Positions 53,627 through 63,655 of a stretch of 64,000 bases of DNA are shown piece after piece. The first letter of the stretch is position 1. Each line of letters starts with the position of its first letter. The notes beneath the pieces are model-generated. The model ran no database searches. It was given only the letters and a program-made list of their open reading frames with translations, and was not told the origin of the DNA. Origin of the DNA: Candidatus Fukatsuia symbiotica (GTDB taxonomy: Bacteria > Pseudomonadota > Gammaproteobacteria > Enterobacterales > Enterobacteriaceae); contig NZ_CP021659.1 of assembly GCF_003122425.1 (NCBI RefSeq), positions 1,736,001 through 1,800,000 on the forward strand. The letters run 5' to 3'. Both the position numbers and the translations under genes were made by a program.

Positions 53627-54901
53627 ATGACAGAGAAGCGCAAAAGGGGGTCGGGAAAGCTGCTATGTTGCTCTTTCTGTGGCAAGAATCAAGATGAAGT
53701 ACTTAAGTTGATTGCTGGGCCAGCGGTATATATTTGCAACGAATGTGTCGATCTATGTAACGACATCATTCGCCAGGAAATCAGAGAAATTGCTCCGCCA
53801 CACAAAGAACGAAGCGCGTTGCCGACACCACGGGAGATTCGCCATCATCTTGATGACTATGTTATCGGACAGGACCCGGCGAAAAAAGCATTGGCTGTTG
53901 CGGTGTACAACCATTACAAACGCCTGCGTAACGGTGATACTGGCAACGGCATTGAGCTAGGTAAAAGCAATATTTTGTTGATCGGTCCTACTGGTAGCGG
54001 CAAAACCCTGTTAGCAGAAACCTTGGCGCGTTTTTTGGATGTGCCCTTTACTATGGCAGACGCGACCACCCTGACTGAAGCTGGTTACGTAGGGGAAGAT
54101 GTAGAAAATATTATACAAAAACTGTTGCAAAAATGCGATTACGATGTACAAAAAGCACAGCGGGGTATTGTCTATATTGATGAAATTGACAAAATTTCAC
54201 GTAAATCAGACAACCCATCAATAACCCGTGATGTTTCCGGGGAAGGTGTGCAGCAAGCACTGTTGAAACTGATCGAAGGCACTGTTGCGGCAGTACCCCC
54301 ACAGGGGGGGCGTAAACATCCACAACAGGAGTTCTTACAGGTTGACACCTCAAAAATTCTTTTCATCTGCGGTGGAGCTTTTGCCGGATTAGATAAAGTT
54401 ATCGGTCAACGTCTGAATACCGGTACCGGTATTGGTTTTGGCGCTACGGTGAAAAATGCATCTGAGAAGGCAAGTGAAGGTGAATTATTAAAACAGGCCG
54501 AACCAGAAGATTTGATTAAATTTGGTTTAATTCCTGAGTTTATAGGGCGTTTGCCCGTGGTAGCAACACTCAGTGAATTAAGTGAAGATGCATTGATTCA
54601 GATTTTAAAAGAGCCGAAAAATGCGTTGACAAAACAATATCAAGCGCTGTTCAACCTGGAAGGTGTCGAGCTTGAGTTCAGTGAAGATGCATTGATAGCG
54701 ATTGCCAAAAAAGCAATGGCACGTAAAACAGGCGCACGTGGTTTGCGTTCTATTGTTGAAGCGGCATTACTGGATACTATGTACGATCTACCATCAATGG
54801 AAAGAGTGGATAAAGTAGTAGTGGATGAATCAGCTATCATTGGTCAATCTTCTCCGTTGTTGATTTACCGTAATACTGAAGCTCAAGCGATGGGTGAGTA
54901 A
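53627..54901 (+). CDS. clpX: ClpX, ATPase subunit of the ClpXP protease
   Basis: 424 residues, as in E. coli. N-terminal zinc-binding domain (CSFCGKNQ...CNECVDLC), Walker [11 protein letters not shown], Walker B VYIDEIDK, sensor/arginine segments, and the IGF loop (TGIGFGATV) that docks to ClpP. The homopolymers CCCCC and GGGGGGG at about 54293-54309 are intact here, a useful control for the G-run frameshifts elsewhere. ATG 53627 matches the family; a TTG one codon earlier is unlikely. Confidence 0.97.
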   Translation: MTEKRKRGSGKLLCCSFCGKNQDEVLKLIAGPAVYICNECVDLCNDIIRQEIREIAPPHKERSALPTPREIRHHLDDYVIGQDPAKKALAVAVYNHYKRLRNGDTGNGIELGKSNILLIGPTGSGKTLLAETLARFLDVPFTMADATTLTEAGYVGEDVENIIQKLLQKCDYDVQKAQRGIVYIDEIDKISRKSDNPSITRDVSGEGVQQALLKLIEGTVAAVPPQGGRKHPQQEFLQVDTSKILFICGGAFAGLDKVIGQRLNTGTGIGFGATVKNASEKASEGELLKQAEPEDLIKFGLIPEFIGRLPVVATLSELSEDALIQILKEPKNALTKQYQALFNLEGVELEFSEDALIAIAKKAMARKTGARGLRSIVEAALLDTMYDLPSMERVDKVVVDESAIIGQSSPLLIYRNTEAQAMGE

Positions 54902-54922
54902 TTAATCCAAAGAGTTAATGTA

Positions 54923-54953
54923 AAACGGGGGATCTCATCCTCCGTTTCTTTTT
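54923..54953 (+). terminator. clpX terminator
   Basis: AAACGGGGGAT-CTC-ATCCTCCGTTT-C-TTTTT with a single bulge or mismatch; 20 bp past clpX. Confidence 0.8.
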
Positions 54954-54968
54954 CCTCACGTCGTTATT

Positions 54969-54998
54969 GTTGAATCTCATGTTTTCGTCCCAATATAC
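54969..54998 (+). promoter_or_regulatory. Heat-shock (sigma-32) promoter of lon
   Basis: GTTGAAT (54969-54975), 14-bp spacer, then TCCCAATATA (54989-54998), matching CTTGAAA-N11-16-CCCCATNT and the E. coli lon promoter layout. It supports heat induction of lon. Confidence 0.7.
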
Positions 54999-55083
54999 TC
55001 AGAAATCTATGTAGTGAAATTCGTGACGACCCGTGTTTCATGAGATTTCTTATAAATCAGGCAATAAGCTAAGAGAGAGTTCT

Positions 55084-57441
55084 ATGAACCCTGAGCGTTC
55101 TGAACGCATAAAAATCCCTGTATTGCCATTGCGTGATATGGTGGTTTACCCCCATATGGTGATCCCACTGTTTGTGGGTCGAGAAAAATCGATTCGCTGC
55201 CTAGAAGCTGCGATGGATCATGATAAAAAAATCATGTTAGTTGCACAAAAAGAAGCTTCAACGGACGAACCCTGCATCAAGGATCTATTTTCTGTTGGTA
55301 CCGTAGCTTCTATTTTACAAATGCTGAAATTGCCCGATGGCACGGTAAAAGTACTGGTAGAAGGATTACAGCGAGCGAATATTACGACACTTTCAGATAG
55401 CGGTGAGCATTTTGCAGCATTTGCTGAATATCTGAAACCGGCATTGATGGATGAGCGCGAACAAGAGGTTTTGATGCGCACAGCCATTAATCAATTTGAA
55501 GGTTACATAAAACTTAATAAAAAAATTCCTCCTGAAGTTTTAATCTCTTTAAACAGTATCGAAGATGCAGCGCGCCTTGCTGATACTATTGCTGCTCATA
55601 TGCCATTGAAGTTAACTGACAAGCAGGCTGTACTTGAGATGTTTTCAGTGACTGAGCGTCTTGAATATTTACTGGCAATGATGGAATCAGAAATCGATCT
55701 GTTACAGGTTGAAAGACGCATCCGTAGCCGTGTAAAAAAACAGATGGAAAAAAGCCAGCGTGAATACTATCTCAATGAACAAATGAAGGCGATTCAGAAA
55801 GAATTAGGAGAGATGGATGATGCTCCTGATGAACAGGAGATGCTAAAACGTAAAATTGAAGCGGCAAAAATGCCACAAGATGCACGTGAAAAAACCGAAA
55901 CTGAGTTGCAAAAGCTGAGAATGATGTCACCGATGTCGGCAGAAGCAACAGTCGTACGCGGTTACATTGATTGGATGTTGCAAGTACCCTGGAATAGTCG
56001 CAGTAAGGTTAAAAAGGATTTGGTTAAAGCAGAGCAAGTGTTGGACACCGATCATTATGGTTTGGAGCGAGTTAAAGAACGCATTTTGGAATATCTCGCC
56101 GTACAAAGCCGTGTCAATAAGATAAAAGGTCCCATTCTCTGTTTGGTCGGCCCGCCGGGAGTAGGCAAAACCTCTCTCGGTCAATCTATCGCCCAAGCGA
56201 CTGGCCGTAAATATGTGCGTATGGCACTAGGGGGCGTGCGTGATGAAGCTGAAATACGTGGCCATCGCAGGACTTATATTGGTTCCATGCCCGGTAAACT
56301 GATTCAGAAAATGGCTAAAGTAAAGGTGAAAAACCCGCTTTTTCTATTGGATGAAATCGATAAAATGGCTGCTGATATGCGTGGTGATCCAGCTTCGGCG
56401 TTATTAGAGGTGCTTGATCCAGAACAAAATGTGGCGTTTAACGACCACTATCTTGAAGTCGATTACGATCTGTCTGATGTAATGTTTGTGGCAACCTCTA
56501 ATTCAATGAATATTCCTGCGCCACTGTTGGATCGTATGGAAGTGATCCGCCTTTCTGGTTATACCGAAGATGAAAAACTCAATATTGCCAAACAGCATCT
56601 ACTGCCAAAACAATTTGAACGCAATGCGGTTAAAAAAGCTGAATTGACGATCGAAGACAGTGCCATTATCAACATTATCCGTTTTTACACCCGAGAAGCA
56701 GGCGTGCGTGGTCTGGAACGTGAAATCTCCAAACTGTGCCGCAAAGCGGTGAAAAAGCTGTTGATGGAAAAACCTCTCAAACAGATTGAAATCAACGGGG
56801 ATAATCTGAAAGATTTCCTCGGTGTGCAAAAAGTTGACTATGGCAGAGCGGATACAGAAAATCGAATCGGACAAGTGACCGGACTCGCCTGGACAGAAAT
56901 GGGAGGCGATTTACTCACTATCGAAACAGCCAGCGTTCCAGGGAAGGGTAAACTCAGTTACACCGGTTCACTGGGTGAAGTGATGCAAGAATCCATTCAA
57001 GCGGCATTAACGGTGGTACGCGCCCGTGCTGACAAACTGGGTATCGCCGCTGATTTTCACGAAAAACGCGATATTCATGTACATGTTCCAGAAGGGGCGA
57101 CCCCAAAGGATGGCCCAAGTGCTGGTATCGCGATGTGTACAGCGTTGGTTTCTTGCCTGACTGGTAATCCAGTACGTGCGGATGTTGCGATGACGGGTGA
57201 GATCACATTACGAGGTCAGGTATTGCCTATCGGTGGTTTAAAAGAAAAATTACTGGCAGCGCACCGTGGTGGCATCAAAACAGTATTGATTCCGGATGAA
57301 AACAAACGTGACCTGGAGGAAATTCCCAATAATGTGATCGCTGACCTCAGTATCCATCCAGTGAAAGCTATCGACGATGTTTTAACTTTAGCATTGCAAA
57401 ATCCTCCTTTTGGTGCACAGCCTATCCCCTTAAAAGAGTGA
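55084..57441 (+). CDS. lon: Lon ATP-dependent protease
   Basis: 785 residues (E. coli 784). N-terminal substrate domain ([25 protein letters not shown]), coiled coil, AAA+ with [13 protein letters not shown] and LLDEIDKM, and a C-terminal protease domain with Ser in [10 protein letters not shown] and Lys in [14 protein letters not shown]. Start at ATG 55084 with GAGAGA upstream, at the family N-terminus; a longer frame from 55033 is in the leader. In E. coli hupB follows; here ppiD follows after 86 bp. Confidence 0.97.
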   Translation: MNPERSERIKIPVLPLRDMVVYPHMVIPLFVGREKSIRCLEAAMDHDKKIMLVAQKEASTDEPCIKDLFSVGTVASILQMLKLPDGTVKVLVEGLQRANITTLSDSGEHFAAFAEYLKPALMDEREQEVLMRTAINQFEGYIKLNKKIPPEVLISLNSIEDAARLADTIAAHMPLKLTDKQAVLEMFSVTERLEYLLAMMESEIDLLQVERRIRSRVKKQMEKSQREYYLNEQMKAIQKELGEMDDAPDEQEMLKRKIEAAKMPQDAREKTETELQKLRMMSPMSAEATVVRGYIDWMLQVPWNSRSKVKKDLVKAEQVLDTDHYGLERVKERILEYLAVQSRVNKIKGPILCLVGPPGVGKTSLGQSIAQATGRKYVRMALGGVRDEAEIRGHRRTYIGSMPGKLIQKMAKVKVKNPLFLLDEIDKMAADMRGDPASALLEVLDPEQNVAFNDHYLEVDYDLSDVMFVATSNSMNIPAPLLDRMEVIRLSGYTEDEKLNIAKQHLLPKQFERNAVKKAELTIEDSAIINIIRFYTREAGVRGLEREISKLCRKAVKKLLMEKPLKQIEINGDNLKDFLGVQKVDYGRADTENRIGQVTGLAWTEMGGDLLTIETASVPGKGKLSYTGSLGEVMQESIQAALTVVRARADKLGIAADFHEKRDIHVHVPEGATPKDGPSAGIAMCTALVSCLTGNPVRADVAMTGEITLRGQVLPIGGLKEKLLAAHRGGIKTVLIPDENKRDLEEIPNNVIADLSIHPVKAIDDVLTLALQNPPFGAQPIPLKE

Positions 57442-57471
57442 TGGTGCGCGATAAATATTGATAGCGCTAAT

Positions 57472-57498
57472 GCTGGTAAGTCAAATAGACTTACCAGC
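57472..57498 (+). terminator. Hairpin between lon and ppiD
   Basis: Perfect 11-bp stem GCTGGTAAGTC/GACTTACCAGC with a 5-nt loop, where hupB would stand in relatives. It has no T tract and may be a decayed terminator or a small palindromic repeat. Confidence 0.55.
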
Positions 57499-57527
57499 TA
57501 CTATACACAGCGGAGTATTGTCACCTT

Positions 57528-59411
57528 ATGATGGAAAAGCTACGTGCGGCTACTAACAATGTCGCCCTCAAGATCATTATTGCCTTAATTATCCTCTCCT
57601 TTATCCTAACCGGTGTCAGCGGCTACCTAATAGACGAGACTGACAATTATGCCGCTAAAGTTAATGGCAAAAAAATTAGCCGTGCACAGTTAGAGGAGGT
57701 ATTTCAAGGTGAACGTTCTCGTTTACAACAGCAATTAGGCGAACAATTCTCCACCCTAGCGGGTAACGAAGGTTACATGCAGCAGTTACGCCAGCAAGCA
57801 CTTGAACAGTTAATCAACAATACATTACTCGATCAATATACTGAAAAGCTTGGTTTAACGGTCAGTGACGAACAAGTAAAAGCATCGATTCGCCAGATTC
57901 CTTATTTTCAGACGAATAATAAATTTGATAATGCTAAATACCTTAACCTGATTACTAGCATGGGATATACAGCCGAACACTTTGCCCGGCTACAGCGTCA
58001 ACAGGTAATCATGAAACAATTGCTACAAGCGGTGGGTGACAGTGAATTTATTTTGCCTCAAGAAGCTGAAGCCACATCTAAACTGATTTTACAACAACGT
58101 GATGTTCGTCTCGCAACGTTCGATATCAATAAATTACAGACTCGACAGAAAGTAACCGAAGCAGAACTGCAGACTTATTACGATCAGAATGAAAATAATT
58201 TTATCGCGCCGGAAGAAATAAAAATTAGCTTCATTGAGATAGATGCAGCGGCGATACAAGACAAAATTATAGTTAATGAAAAGGATATTCAAACTTATTA
58301 CGATCGACATAAAGATAACTACAAGCAGCCGGAACGTAAAAACTTCAGTGTGATTCAGTTTAAAACCGAAAAAGAGGCAGAATCTACTTTGTCTGAACTG
58401 AAAAACGGTGCTGATTTTGCAACACTGGCCAAACAGAGATCAACCGATATTATCTCGCGCAAAAAGGGGGGTGCCTTGGGTTGGTTACAACCTGAAACCA
58501 CCGTTGACGAGTTAAAACAAGCGAATTTAACCGAAAAAGGGCAACTTTCAGGTGTCATAAAATCTTCGGTGGGATATTTGTTGGTACGTTTAAACGATAT
58601 TCAGACAGAGCAGATCAAACCATTAAGTGAAATACAAATTGAACTGGCTAAGCAAGTGAGACAGGAAAAAGCGCTAGACGCTTATTACGCGTTACAACAA
58701 AAAGTGAGTGCAGCGGCCACCAACGATAACGATTCATTGGCGTCTGCTGAAAAAGCGGCAGGATCGAAAGCCCAACAGACTGGCTGGTTCACGCGTGCAA
58801 CTGTTCCTGCCGAACTAAACTTTAAACCCTTAATACAAACAATGTTCGATGATACTTTAATCGGAACAAAGGAAAGAGCCGGTGGTAATTCTGACGTCAT
58901 TACTGTCGAAGGGGATAAAGCTTTTGTTATTCGTGTAGCGGGGCATAAAGCTGAAAAAATAGAACCTTTCAAGCAGGTTCATAACGAAATAACCGCATTA
59001 GTTAAACGTCAAAAAGCACAGCAATTCGCTCAAGCTGAGGGTGAAAAAATTCTGGCGGCGTTAAAACAAGACAAAGGTGCCGCCGCGATGAAAACCGTAG
59101 ATCTGAGTTTTACTGAGAAAAAAACTCTGTCCCGTTCCGCAGATGATGAGCTACTGACGAAAGCCATCTTCAGGTTAGCACCGCCACAAAAAAATAAGCC
59201 GGTATATGGTTTATCTCAGGATCGTCAAGGCAACGTGGTATTGATCGAATTACTGAATGTCATTCCAGGTAAATTATCTCAGGACGAGATGAAAACCTTT
59301 ATCAGCCAGATGCAGCAGGGTGCCAGCGGAATAACTTTTGCGACATTAATGGCGAATCTGCATCAACAAGCGACCATAAAAATAGGTGCGACCGAGCGAC
59401 AATCACAGTAA
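57528..59411 (+). CDS. ppiD: Periplasmic folding chaperone PpiD
   Basis: 627 residues (E. coli 623). Membrane-anchored (ALKIIIALIILSFILTGVSGYLI at about 13-35) periplasmic chaperone with a SurA-like N-terminal region and a central parvulin-like domain (KNFSVIQFKTEKEAESTL, KKGGALGWLQP, SGVIKSSVGYLLVRL). A G6 run (58466-58471) is intact. It follows lon directly, with hupB missing. Confidence 0.95.
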   Translation: MMEKLRAATNNVALKIIIALIILSFILTGVSGYLIDETDNYAAKVNGKKISRAQLEEVFQGERSRLQQQLGEQFSTLAGNEGYMQQLRQQALEQLINNTLLDQYTEKLGLTVSDEQVKASIRQIPYFQTNNKFDNAKYLNLITSMGYTAEHFARLQRQQVIMKQLLQAVGDSEFILPQEAEATSKLILQQRDVRLATFDINKLQTRQKVTEAELQTYYDQNENNFIAPEEIKISFIEIDAAAIQDKIIVNEKDIQTYYDRHKDNYKQPERKNFSVIQFKTEKEAESTLSELKNGADFATLAKQRSTDIISRKKGGALGWLQPETTVDELKQANLTEKGQLSGVIKSSVGYLLVRLNDIQTEQIKPLSEIQIELAKQVRQEKALDAYYALQQKVSAAATNDNDSLASAEKAAGSKAQQTGWFTRATVPAELNFKPLIQTMFDDTLIGTKERAGGNSDVITVEGDKAFVIRVAGHKAEKIEPFKQVHNEITALVKRQKAQQFAQAEGEKILAALKQDKGAAAMKTVDLSFTEKKTLSRSADDELLTKAIFRLAPPQKNKPVYGLSQDRQGNVVLIELLNVIPGKLSQDEMKTFISQMQQGASGITFATLMANLHQQATIKIGATERQSQ

Positions 59412-59448
59412 GTATCACATTACCTCTGCAAAACCATGTAACCAAGTA

Positions 59449-59474
59449 AGGCCGCTTTAGCGGCCTCTCTCATA
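59449..59474 (+). terminator. ppiD terminator
   Basis: AGGCCGC-TTTA-GCGGCCT with a CTCTCAT tail; 38 bp after the ppiD stop. A strong stem but a weak T tract. Confidence 0.6.
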
Positions 59475-59553
59475 TTTGTTCGCTGCTAATTGCGGGGAAA
59501 AACAGGCTGCGGCACAGTAAGCATGTTGTCAAACACATGGAGGATACAACAAC

Positions 59554-59940
59554 ATGAAGAACATTCGTACACGACTACTATTAACATGGTTACTGGGGAT
59601 TTTGGGTTCAACTTCCGGTGTTGTTGCTGCACCGGTTAGTACCGGTATTTCAGATAAAAATATGGCAACGCCCGCTAATTCGCTACCAAAAGAGCAAAAT
59701 AGAGTCAAAGGAAATCCTGGTGCCAAGATGGAGGACACTTCATTAGAACGTATTAATATCAATATCGCTACAGCAGAACAATTAGCCAAATCTCTTAATG
59801 GCATTGGTATCAAAAAGGCTGAAGCGATAGTCAGATACCGTGAGCAATACGGTGCTTTCACCGAGCTAGATCAATTACGGGAAGTTTCAGGTATAGGACC
59901 CGTATTCCTACAACAAAATAGCGCTAAACTAACATTGTAA
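59554..59940 (+). CDS. ybaV: YbaV, ComEA-like helix-hairpin-helix protein
   Basis: 128 residues. N-terminal signal sequence (LLLTWLLGILGSTSGVVAA), a linker, then a C-terminal helix-hairpin-helix DNA-binding domain: INIATAEQLAKSLNGIGIKKAEAIVRYREQYGAF, DQLREVSGIG. The ComEA-like layout suggests periplasmic DNA binding; E. coli YbaV has no well-established function. Conserved position after ppiD. Confidence 0.92.
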   Translation: MKNIRTRLLLTWLLGILGSTSGVVAAPVSTGISDKNMATPANSLPKEQNRVKGNPGAKMEDTSLERININIATAEQLAKSLNGIGIKKAEAIVRYREQYGAFTELDQLREVSGIGPVFLQQNSAKLTL

Positions 59941-59951
59941 GAGGGATGTGA

Positions 59952-59996
59952 CACTTATCCCATGCCCCCAAAACGGGGTGGGGCGCGGGAATAAGT
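59952..59996 (+). terminator. Large hairpin after ybaV
   Basis: ACTTATCCC (59952-59960) pairs with GGGAATAAGT (59987-59996) with one bulge, and an inner CCCC/GGGG stem forms as well. It lies between the convergent genes ybaV and queC. Confidence 0.6.
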
Positions 59997-60055
59997 AAAA
60001 GTACACAAAAGCAACTGCGCTTTTCCGCTCATTCTTTTCTCATCTGAATCGTTTA

Positions 60056-60088
60056 TGACGATTTCGAGATTTCGAATGGGCTCTTAAA
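60056..60088 (+). repeat. Dispersed repeat family A, partial copy
   Basis: GACGATTTCGAGATTTCGAA then TGGGCTCTTAAA; the GATTTCGA part is duplicated here compared with other copies. Lies at the queC 3' end. Confidence 0.5.
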
Positions 60089-60100
60089 ACAAGCAAGATA

Positions 60101-60838
60101 TCAAGACAGCCCGGTTTTTTTCTTTAGGGAAGCCATGACTTTCTCTCGATCAGCAAGATAACGGTTTAAACCTCGGGAACGTAAATGACAAGCAGCACAG
60201 GTACCACAGCCATCGCTTTTAGTGCCATTGTAGCAGGTCAAGGTAGAATTACGGACAGTATCCAGTTGCTGATAATAATCCGCTAAAGCCCAAGTTTCAG
60301 CTTTATCTAGCCACATCAAGGGGGTGATAAAAGAAATATCTCTATTAATGCCTAGCTTGATGGCACCATTGAGGGATTTAACAAACTCATCACGACAATC
60401 AGGATAACCGGAAAAATCTGTTTGACAGACACCGGAGATAACGGCATTTGCCTGTACCTGATAAGCATAAATAGCTGCCAATGTAAGAAACAAAATATTT
60501 CTTCCAGGAACAAAAGTGCTGGGAAGGCTCGGCTTACCTCCTTCACTATTTTCTTCGCCATCTTTTTCATTGAGCCTATTGTGGATCGGTGTAGAGATAC
60601 TGTCTTGCATCAGGCTACTCGTGGTCAACTCGTTAAGTAATGTGGTATCTAAGATTTTATGACCTTGCACCTCGAATTGTCGTGCTAGCTTTTTCGCAAC
60701 TTCAATTTCCTCACGATGGCATTGTCCATAATCAAATGTGATGCAATAGATTTCGTCATATTTTTTTTCTCTTTTAGCCTGGATCAAACAGGTGGTGGAG
60801 TCTTGACCACCACTAAAAACGACAACGGCCCGTTTCAT
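60101..60838 (-). CDS. queC: 7-cyano-7-deazaguanine synthase QueC
   Basis: 245 residues (E. coli 231). Makes preQ0 for queuosine. The PP-loop ATP site is [10 protein letters not shown] at residues 9-18; [12 protein letters not shown] and [10 protein letters not shown] follow; the zinc cysteines are in [20 protein letters not shown]. About 14 extra residues are inserted near 80-105 ([16 protein letters not shown]). fadM, which separates ybaV and queC in E. coli, is absent. Confidence 0.95.
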   Translation of the reverse strand: MKRAVVVFSGGQDSTTCLIQAKREKKYDEIYCITFDYGQCHREEIEVAKKLARQFEVQGHKILDTTLLNELTTSSLMQDSISTPIHNRLNEKDGEENSEGGKPSLPSTFVPGRNILFLTLAAIYAYQVQANAVISGVCQTDFSGYPDCRDEFVKSLNGAIKLGINRDISFITPLMWLDKAETWALADYYQQLDTVRNSTLTCYNGTKSDGCGTCAACHLRSRGLNRYLADREKVMASLKKKTGLS

Positions 60839-60985
60839 AACACTACCTTCCTATAGAGAGAGATTCGATATCGAAAACACCGAACTGATGTGGAGATCAA
60901 TGAGTAGGTTATGTTACCCATTGTCATTCATTTCCTCAAATGAAAGGTTTTCTGTATTTTTTTAGGAGGGCTAAAAACAATTCGT

Positions 60986-61091
60986 TATAGATATGCGATT
61001 TAATTTTGATTGTCTAACGGATACATTGATGAGTAAATGTACGAAGTGTCTTATATTTGAATGCTAATCAAAATTAAATCGCTCAGCTATA
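60986..61091. repeat. MITE copy 2 (106 bp)
   Basis: Ends TATAG-N4-GCGATTTAATTTTGATT at 60986-61011 and its near inverse at 61066-61091 (three mismatches). The core GTCTAACGGATACATTGATG/AGTAAAT matches, in reverse orientation, the core of the copy at 25957-26063. Lies between queC and the lipoprotein gene. Confidence 0.8.
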
Positions 61092-61124
61092 CATAGCTGG
61101 ACATGTAAGGTAGAAAATCGTGCT

Positions 61125-62525
61125 TCATATCCCCTTTCTAAAAGCTAAATTTTTCAGGCACACCTGATAAGTTTCAGCTGTGAGGTTTCGAATAGCACAA
61201 TAATAAGGTACCCATTTGTTTTCTTTGGTAATAGGTTGTAAATCTTTTCTAAGCATATAGAATTTTTGATAACTGTCAGCTAATTCGCCACTTGGCTTAA
61301 TTTTATCCATAGCTTTCATCAAATTACAAGAACGGCAAGCCAGTTTATAATTTTTATTCGAATCATAGGCCAGTTTCCATTCTGGCCTTATACTGTCCAA
61401 GGGATAATAATAGGTTGAATAACCTTGAAGTTCTAAAGTGTTACGAGAGTAGCGATACAGTTTGAATCCTGGATTATTGCTAAATAATGGGCTGACAGCG
61501 GGTGTGCCAGTTAGAAAGATATTTTTAGTTCTTCCGTTAAATTTAATTATTTCAAAAAAATCCGTGTGTAAATGACCCGAAAAAATAGCGATAATTTCAT
61601 TAGAGTAATATTCAAGTTGAGATAAAAATTGTTGTGTGTTCTGTGGATCCCAAAGACTCACAACGTCACTCTGTATCACACTTTGATACGCATCAATTCC
61701 AACCGGAATATGTAACGCAATGATTGCCTTTTGATTTTTTTTATGTACAGAAGATAATTCATTATGCAACCAATTTAATTCTTCTTTAGCTTCAATATCC
61801 AGACCTTTTCCTAAGGTAGAAAAAAAATTAGTATTAAGCACAATTAAACGCAGTTTTTTTTGTTTAGACAATTCGAGAGAATAGTACCCCCCTTTACTAA
61901 AATCATTTTCCATTTTAATACGATTTTTTTCATCTTTTATCGATTGACTCCAAATTTTAGCTATATTTTTGTAAAATACCGCTTCAGAAGTATAATGATC
62001 GGAATAGGTATCGTTGTTCCCTACTACAGTATAAACATCGATAGATGAAAGCCTATTTTTTAATTCATTGGTAATAAATTGCATTGTCTTGTTAACAAAA
62101 TTTTGTATTCCTATTGAAGAAGTATCTCCTGTATATTTTATATAATTTTTATTATAGTCATGTGCTAAAACATCACCTAACAATAATACAAATTGCGCAT
62201 GGGTATCATCAGCACGTTTCTTCAAAGTACCTAACACAGAGTGAAATAAAAAATAATTTGTATCTTTATTATAAATTTGTTTACTTTGTTCATACCGCTC
62301 AAGAATTTCTTTCCATTGCGATGTTGGCGCTGCTTGAAGTTTATCAATAATAAGGCAGGTATCGTTTTTAATATCACAGTTATAGAATGGATTAAAATGG
62401 AGGTCGGAAATAGTGATGAACGTAACTGTTTTTTCTGGATAAACTTTATCAGTGCATCCGGTTACTATTAGAAAAGAACAGATAAAAGCAACTTTTCTTA
62501 AATGGAAAAAATTTATTATTCCCAT
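61125..62525 (-). CDS. Lipoprotein metallophosphoesterase, acid-sphingomyelinase-like
   Basis: 466 residues. Signal peptide with lipobox (VAFICSFLIVTGC), so lipid-anchored after LspA cleavage. Calcineurin-like dimetal centre in the expected order: ISDLHFNPFY, LLLGDVLAHD, VVGNNDTYSDHY, ALHIPVG, FSGHLHTDFF. The DLHxxPxY start, the GNND variant and the C-terminal WKLAYDS- and Cys-containing tail resemble the eukaryotic-like acid sphingomyelinase/SMPDL phosphodiesterase group. ATG 62525 has AAGGAAC upstream; a longer frame from 62603 is unlikely. The substrate is unproven; a host lipid or nucleotide phosphodiester is possible. Confidence 0.82.
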   Translation of the reverse strand: MGIINFFHLRKVAFICSFLIVTGCTDKVYPEKTVTFITISDLHFNPFYNCDIKNDTCLIIDKLQAAPTSQWKEILERYEQSKQIYNKDTNYFLFHSVLGTLKKRADDTHAQFVLLLGDVLAHDYNKNYIKYTGDTSSIGIQNFVNKTMQFITNELKNRLSSIDVYTVVGNNDTYSDHYTSEAVFYKNIAKIWSQSIKDEKNRIKMENDFSKGGYYSLELSKQKKLRLIVLNTNFFSTLGKGLDIEAKEELNWLHNELSSVHKKNQKAIIALHIPVGIDAYQSVIQSDVVSLWDPQNTQQFLSQLEYYSNEIIAIFSGHLHTDFFEIIKFNGRTKNIFLTGTPAVSPLFSNNPGFKLYRYSRNTLELQGYSTYYYPLDSIRPEWKLAYDSNKNYKLACRSCNLMKAMDKIKPSGELADSYQKFYMLRKDLQPITKENKWVPYYCAIRNLTAETYQVCLKNLAFRKGI

Positions 62526-62661
62526 TGATGTTCCTTTTTTAGGTTGAACTACATTATAGGTTGACACGAGTTTTATACCGAGCACTGATTCAGATAACAT
62601 CAACTCTGGTATAAGCTTATAACGATATCAAGTCAAATATAAAATTTAAACTTGTACTAAC

Positions 62662-62804
62662 ATATAGTGAATGTAAAGAATATGCTTCTGTCGCTCCGTA
62701 GTCATTACCTACTGTGTGGTGCGGGATACTCGCAATGCTCATGGACAGCAAGTCCGCTCCGTTTGCTGTGAACCTACGCTTTGATTTTACGCCTCTCACT
62801 ATAT
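62662..62804. repeat. Possible 143-bp inverted-repeat element
   Basis: ATATAGTGA (62662-62670) and TCACTATAT (62796-62804) bound a G+C-richer 125-bp core that does not resemble its A+T-rich flanks. Only one copy is in the window; it may be a MITE next to the integrase remnant. Confidence 0.35.
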
Positions 62805-62839
62805 CTGTGCGCTTTAATGTTAGTCAAAGATGTTGAGCT

Positions 62840-63019
62840 ACTACAGCTTAAAACGGCAAGGCACACCGCCCTCATTTCACGAAATCAGAAACTTATCAGC
62901 TAGGCTGCATAGTGAAGCCAGAGGTAAGGAGTTTGCGCAAAAATTACTGGGACATAAATCCACTTGCCATGACGGAAAAATACCGTGATAGCAGAGGGAG
63001 CGAGTGGGACGAAATCTGA
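62840..63019 (+). pseudogene. Phage tyrosine integrase C-terminal remnant
   Basis: The frame reads PPSFHEIRNLSARLHSEARG, KEFAQKLLGHKST, then after an extra T in TCCACTTGCCATG it resumes as MTEKYRDSRGSEWDEI to a stop at 63019. These are the H-x-x-R, LLGH and Tyr boxes of lambda-type integrases. The N-terminal part is missing. No att site or prophage genes adjoin it. Confidence 0.8.
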
Positions 63020-63167
63020 CTCATTTTTATAATTTTTGGGTTATCGAGTAAGACGTTAAAGTACAAGATAATCTAATGCATTTTGACCTAATTTCGATCG
63101 ATTGTGACTTTTATTTTTTAATTTATTAATTTTTATCATAAATAAAATACTGCCACTATGATAAATA
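63020..63167. other. A+T-rich spacer, nothing identified
   Basis: Short A+T-rich stretch between the integrase remnant and the IS1-like element; no gene or clear direct repeat recognised. Confidence 0.35.
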
Positions 63168-63561
63168 GGTCATGTATTCAATAGGTTGTTCAAGTATCAA
63201 AAACAGTATTCCCTCTCAATGAATGTCATAATAACCTTATCGTGCATTTTTTCGGATTTTGAGTAACCTATCATTTTACGATTCAATCGTTTAAGTCGTA
63301 TTCTCAGTGTTAAATTTTTTCTTTCTGTCCTTTGCGTATAAAGCGTGCCAACGATGTGATTTGCGGAAGGTAAAATCGAATAAGCAGTAAAATCATCTGT
63401 ACAGAAGAAGTCCATCTGAAAAAGGGCTAATAGGTCAAGGAGCCTCTGAAGCGTTGGGAGTTTGACCGCAGTAGCGGTAACGAACCTCTATTTTTTCCAT
63501 CATCAATTACCCCGCTAGAAATAGAGATTTAACATGGCTTCAACCTATTGAATACATGACC
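63168..63561 (-). mobile_element. Internally deleted IS1-family element with perfect 21-bp ends
   Basis: GGTCATGTATTCAATAGGTTG (63168-63188) is exactly inverted at 63541-63561. Inside, on the minus strand, an insA-like start (MMEKIEVRYRYCGQT) is joined by deletion to the insB C-terminus: RLLDLLALFQMDFFCTDDFTAYSILP, LYTQRTERKNLTLR, SKSEKMHDKVI. Full IS1 is about 770 bp; this copy is 394 bp and cannot make a transposase, but could be mobilised in trans. Flanks are similar A+T runs, with no clear target duplication. Confidence 0.85.
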
Positions 63562-63655
63562 ATAAAATAAGGGCACATTATAGCGAAGATGTCATTCTCG
63601 TTATAACCTAATAATTAAAGTCATAGAATATAAAAAAATTAGGGAAATAAATCCG

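Noticed and set aside
62690-62790. Possible tRNA-like or structured RNA in the G+C-richer core near the integrase remnant
   Set aside because: I could not form a cloverleaf with a TPsiC loop; the inverted ends suggest a small mobile element instead.
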